From Sipunculus nudus (Eukaryota; Annelida; Sipuncula; Golfingiida; Sipunculidae), in the NCBI GenBank assembly GCA_026874595.1, contig CM049316.1, positions 33,921,339-33,985,338 of the forward strand: a stretch of DNA of 64,000 nt, in the 5' to 3' direction. A program made the translations under genes and the position numbers. Every line of letters starts with the position of its first letter. Positions within the stretch are counted from its first letter, which is position 1. The notes below the pieces were generated by a model, which worked only from the letters and a program-made list of their open reading frames with translations, was not told the origin of the DNA and did not search any database. Positions 60,091 to 64,000 of this stretch are shown here, piece by piece.

Positions 60091-60861
60091 TATTTTGACC
60101 AGATATCCTTTTAACATATATTCAGTTTATCAATTTTAGGGAGATGTGCCAATTGGGGTATGGAGATTAATTTCCTCTGACTGTGAAATAATTAAAATGT
60201 GTAATAATTAAACTGTGCCACACAAATAAATTCTGGGACCAAAAAACAACATAGTGAGCAGGTCACGACATCTAGTTTGCAGGAAAATGAGATAACAAAG
60301 TGCATATATGAACAACAAAACTTTTATTCCATTTACATTTTATACATGTAATGAATGCTTATACGGACTAAGGTAAATCAACTTAGAACTTTGTCTTTTT
60401 CACATTTTAACATGTCTAATCAGAGAATGACATCACTTGTCGATATTATAACAGCGTATCTTTGACTGCGCTTTACAGGTAACAAGAGAAATCCTAAAAA
60501 AATGGTTAATCCTTTTATTATCAGTCACCGAGGGCCAGAAGTGGCAAAAAAATAGCAGTACACGCATACATTATCATTTTATTCTGTTTAAAATCTAAAT
60601 AAGTGATCACGTGTATTCAAGGGGCGAGGCACTTTCGATAAAAAAGCACACGCCTTATTGAGAATCACGTGGTGTGTAAGTAAATCAGGCCATGCACCAA
60701 AAAAACATTGTGTCAAGGTCTGAAGGGAAGAAATATGTAGCGGAGGGCCCTTTTTGTTGTACCACTGGAGGCATCAGGGTTAAATTTTTTAAAGACATAT
60801 TTCGGGAAGGTAACCACCCCTAATTTTTACAATGCTTGCCTAAATATGTACTATTTACATG
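60091..60861. other. Unannotated stretch
   Basis: Nothing recognised; two CACGTG words near 60610 and 60670. Confidence 0.35.
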
Positions 60862-61036
60862 GCACTCGTTTGTGAATGAAACACGAGAGTTGGACACACT
60901 CTCCTTTGAAGCCCGCAGAGCTCTCATCCTGGGGTTGAGGTTGACCGTGAAAAATCTCACCGCCGCGGCTGACATTCGAACTCACGATCTTCCGGCTTTG
61001 AGACCTGTGCACTCCCTCGAGCCACAGAAGCCGGTA
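60862..61036 (-). mobile_element. tRNA-derived SINE, family A copy 5 (3'-truncated)
   Basis: On the minus strand it starts GCTTCTGTGGCTCGAGGGAG, then GTCTCAAAGCCGGAAGATCG, B box GAGTTCGAATGTC, GGCGGTGAGATTTTTCACGG and GCAGAGTGTGTCC-like body sequence. It stops about 175 bp in, without the usual tail. Confidence 0.8.
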
Positions 61037-62199
61037 AAAGCGTGAAATTTGGCCCACATTTGCGGAAAGGATACAAAGACGTGTGACATTTCTTGAAACA
61101 ATTAATATGAACAACTCATATTAAATATTTTTTTTATTATACATGTATGAATAAAAAAAAATCATGTAAATACTTCGTCAAAGAGTTAAGACAAGGGCGT
61201 CAGCCAGCAAGGTCGATGGTGTCCACGTGGGGAAAAAAATTAATGTAATCGCGAAAAAAAGGACCGATGCTTCGGCAGCTAATTATTGTTTTGTTTGGCC
61301 TTAATAGGACTAAGACGCCAGGGAACCTGTGTAATTATTCTGTCCAAAGCTGGCGCCAGGTGGGCCTTATCTGCCAGATATTGAGAGACGATGCTATTAG
61401 CGGAGCCGTGTAGTTACAATGCAACCAACCTTGGTCTCAAACAGTAGCTGTCATAAAAGGTACTCAATCACTTGCCACAATACGTATAATCGTCCCCACT
61501 CAGTTCATTTTCGCTGACCGCGTGATCGGAGGTGTGATATTGCGCATGCGCGATAAGTTGCAATCGCAAAAGGAAGATGTACTTGTTATGAATCACAAAT
61601 ATTTTTTACTGTTACTTTAATATCTTCATTTATGATAGTGCAGGACGCTATGTTAATTTGACACTGTATGTCATATATACCTAATATGTATATACTATAT
61701 AAGTGGACACCTTTAAATGCACCATGTTGCTAGCTTGGGTCAAGCTTACGCAAGATGCTACATAATGCCTGGTAAAATCTTGACGGATACCCACTATATT
61801 GGCACCCATCTCCATTTAACGGCTAATCGTTTCATGTAATTCAGCGGATGTCACGTAAACTGCTCCCGGGTTAGAAATAAGTAGGCTAGTCTAATTGACA
61901 TACGTTCACATTTCACTGAGCCAAAATACTTTCATCTTGATCCCTAGCCTTTGAAATACTATACCTTAAAACCCCATGTGGAAAAAAATACAGGTTTTGG
62001 CGATTTGTGTTGAGGAAAATAAACATCTTACTTTAAAAGTGCTTAAGAAAGTACCAATTTGCCAGACGTATCAGGCAGTTACCATATATCACAGTAGGCT
62101 ATAAAAGATATTTACTAAAAATGTTAGCATCAGAAGATCTTTTTACATGTCAAATACGATCATCGCTTTATTGACTACATCGTCTCTCGTTTTTTTTAA
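61037..62199. other. Unannotated stretch
   Basis: 61505-61600 weakly resembles 33465-33560. Nothing else recognised. Confidence 0.35.
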
Positions 62200-62213
62200 G
62201 GGGGGGGGGGGGG
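62200..62213 (+). repeat. Poly-G run
   Basis: Fourteen G followed by GAGAGATAGAGAGA. Confidence 0.9.
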
Positions 62214-62313
62214 AGAGATAGAGAGACAGGGGATTATATTGCACGATCCGACCAAACATGGCTACACACATATATTATACTGACGCAAAAAAATCGAATG
62301 AAAGTGATTCGTG

Positions 62314-62664
62314 CTAAATATTGTAAAGATATACAATACCTGAATACATACTAATTGTTATAAAAAATCTGCACGCGGGGGACCAAGTGCAGGAGGCTTT
62401 GTTAGGAAACACAACGGTTCCACTGTCCATGGTAACATACAATGTCATGCAATGTTTTAGCAGGGATCTGTGATAACCACTGTCCGCATTGTCACAAGGC
62501 AAGTAAAAACCAGAAATGTCAATATTCCATTGAATCAGAGTATTTGGTCTCACTGACACTTTTTGAGGGTAAGTCGTTATTTTAATCCGCTCCATAGAGA
62601 AGTACAGGTTAAGTATATATACACGCACCAAAGCAACCCGCCGGCAGAGTGGAGTACTCCGCAA
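62314..62664 (-). other. Uncharacterised open frame, 116 codons
   Basis: Not microsatellite-derived. Contains four Cys residues and a mixed hydrophilic middle part, but no motif that I recognise and no splice or promoter support. Confidence 0.12.
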
Positions 62665-64000
62665 TCTCCTTGACGCGAAGGCCGCTTGAGGAGCTTCAGC
62701 GCTTCTTAATGTTAATACAACTGCAAAGAGTGTGTCAGACGGAACGCGACATGGGCACCAAATAGTTAATCTTATTGTACGAAACTTTAATACAGGACCA
62801 GCGGATCGTGAGTGAACAACAGCGACTGGTCATAATAATGTTTGGACAGGTATAAACTCACATTCTTACTTTATCCAGTACACATAAAGTATATGGAGAA
62901 CTAGCACGAACGGTTGGAACTTATTAGTTTCATAAGGCCAATGGAGTTCATGATATTTTAAATACAGCTCATCACATAGCAAACTCGAGGTAACAAGCAC
63001 GTATTATACATGCGGAATGGTTTATCTTAAATATCAAACGCGTTAAACAAATGTACAGGCATTTTTAGGAGAATATTAAAATTAAGCTACCGGCCATGAC
63101 ATCTATTATCAATGATATAAAATAAAATGTTAATGGGTAGTATTAGGTACACAAGACAGGGCTCACAATTGAGCAATGTTTTCCTCAATACGTCCCAATG
63201 TTAACATTGGCATTACGTCGGGAACTATAGTATATATACATCGGGAGTGATCGGGAAACTTCGGGATGAAATCGGGAATAAAATAAAATGGCGGAGACGT
63301 CGTGAATTTTTAAATATATTAAAAATATAAAAAAAAATATTTTTGAAGGGGCAAAGTCTGATTAAATGAGTATACTTCGCGGCAATACAACCGTAAATGC
63401 TTTCCCTATGTTTAATCATTCTCCAGATGTTTCTCGATGTCTTGTCTGTGTCTCAAGATATTTCTCCATGAATCCCGATTTATCCCATAATGCCAATATG
63501 TCTTCGATGTTGCCCGGACATTTTCACGATTACGTTACCTTATGTATCATGTGTTTCCCCTTATACGTCGTCCGGTTACTGTAATGGACACAGACTCTGA
63601 CATCGAAGGATCATCGAAGTAAAATCGGGTAGCATCGAGGCACTATCGTCGTACCTTCAATGTCTTCAGATAGACATCTGTTTAACTCTGCTTAAACCGC
63701 TATGTTTGAACAGGTCTTGAGAGAAAGAAATGTTGAATTTCAATATTTAAGAAAATCTGAAAAATATATATCATTCGGTAGCTAAATTATTGATAACCGT
63801 GCCTTCACTAAAAAAATTGCTGATCGAGACTCTTGCCCGAGCTGTGCGTGAACTTTAAAAAGATCTTTGTTAATAACGATGGTCCATTTATACAGAGGAG
63901 GCCAACCATCAGAGAAAGAATGCATCAACAGGATGTTCTTGTTGTTTAACAGGGAAATATTTTCTCCAAGACCACTTGCACACAAAGACAATAAGATAAG
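62665..64000. other. Unannotated stretch with a palindrome and TCGGGA words
   Basis: A perfect 16-bp palindrome CCAATGTTAACATTGG lies at 63195-63210. Words such as TCGGGA, ATCGGG and CATCGAAG recur at 63240-63290 and 63595-63650. No exon recognised up to the window end. Confidence 0.4.

Noticed and set aside
33465-61600. Similarity of 33465-33560 and 61505-61600 as a firm repeat family
   Set aside because: Shared words are in order but identity looks low by eye; an alignment would be needed, so it is only mentioned.

Overview
The window looks like nuclear DNA of a repeat-rich invertebrate animal, most likely a marine mollusc (bivalve-like). This rests on AT-rich sequence, very dense (TA)n, (GA)n and poly-G tracts, tRNA-derived SINEs with pol III boxes, a Gypsy retrotransposon with a YIDD active site, non-autonomous hAT and Helitron-like elements, and an interspersed family carrying repeated TGACCT words. 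The phylum is inferred from general repeat style; no host gene was recognised that could confirm it.

No intact host protein-coding gene, rRNA or functional tRNA gene could be supported. Almost all long open frames are translations of microsatellites (Ser-Leu, Tyr-Ile or Arg-Glu runs) or chance frames. The only recognisable coding sequence is the decayed gag/pol of a Gypsy element at about 5.9-7.3 kb on the minus strand.

Layout: 0.8-1.6 kb, GA-rich minisatellite with five ~135-152 bp copies. 3.1-3.4 kb, first of four copies of a ~330 bp MITE-like family (others at 12.7, 16.6 and 59.8 kb). 4.7-7.35 kb, Gypsy deletion derivative (3' LTR, polypurine tract, RT/RNase H, gag coiled-coil remnant) bracketed by matching pieces of a tRNA-related SINE. 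10.67-12.39 kb, a foldback-type element with mirrored seven-module inverted arms and a 6-bp target duplication. 20.8-23.8 kb, a cluster of SINE, (TA)n, a small MITE and a solo LTR. 27.8-28.2 kb, purine tract. 32.4-33.4 kb, a GC-rich inverted-repeat element that appears to hold a second, related one. 39.5-44.2 kb, a G/C-rich short element, two copies of a ~0.95 kb Helitron-like element and a degenerate hAT MITE. 49.3-49.7 kb, a better preserved hAT MITE. 49.9-52.6 kb, a three-unit ~325 bp tandem repeat split by a solo LTR, with the unoccupied sequence preserved in the next unit. 52.8-61.0 kb, three more SINE copies, another copy of a (TA)n-linked repeat, and simple repeats. 61-64 kb, little recognisable.

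The elements do not form a pathway. The window reads as an intergenic or intronic region built by successive insertions, and the relationships worth reading are which element sits inside or beside which.
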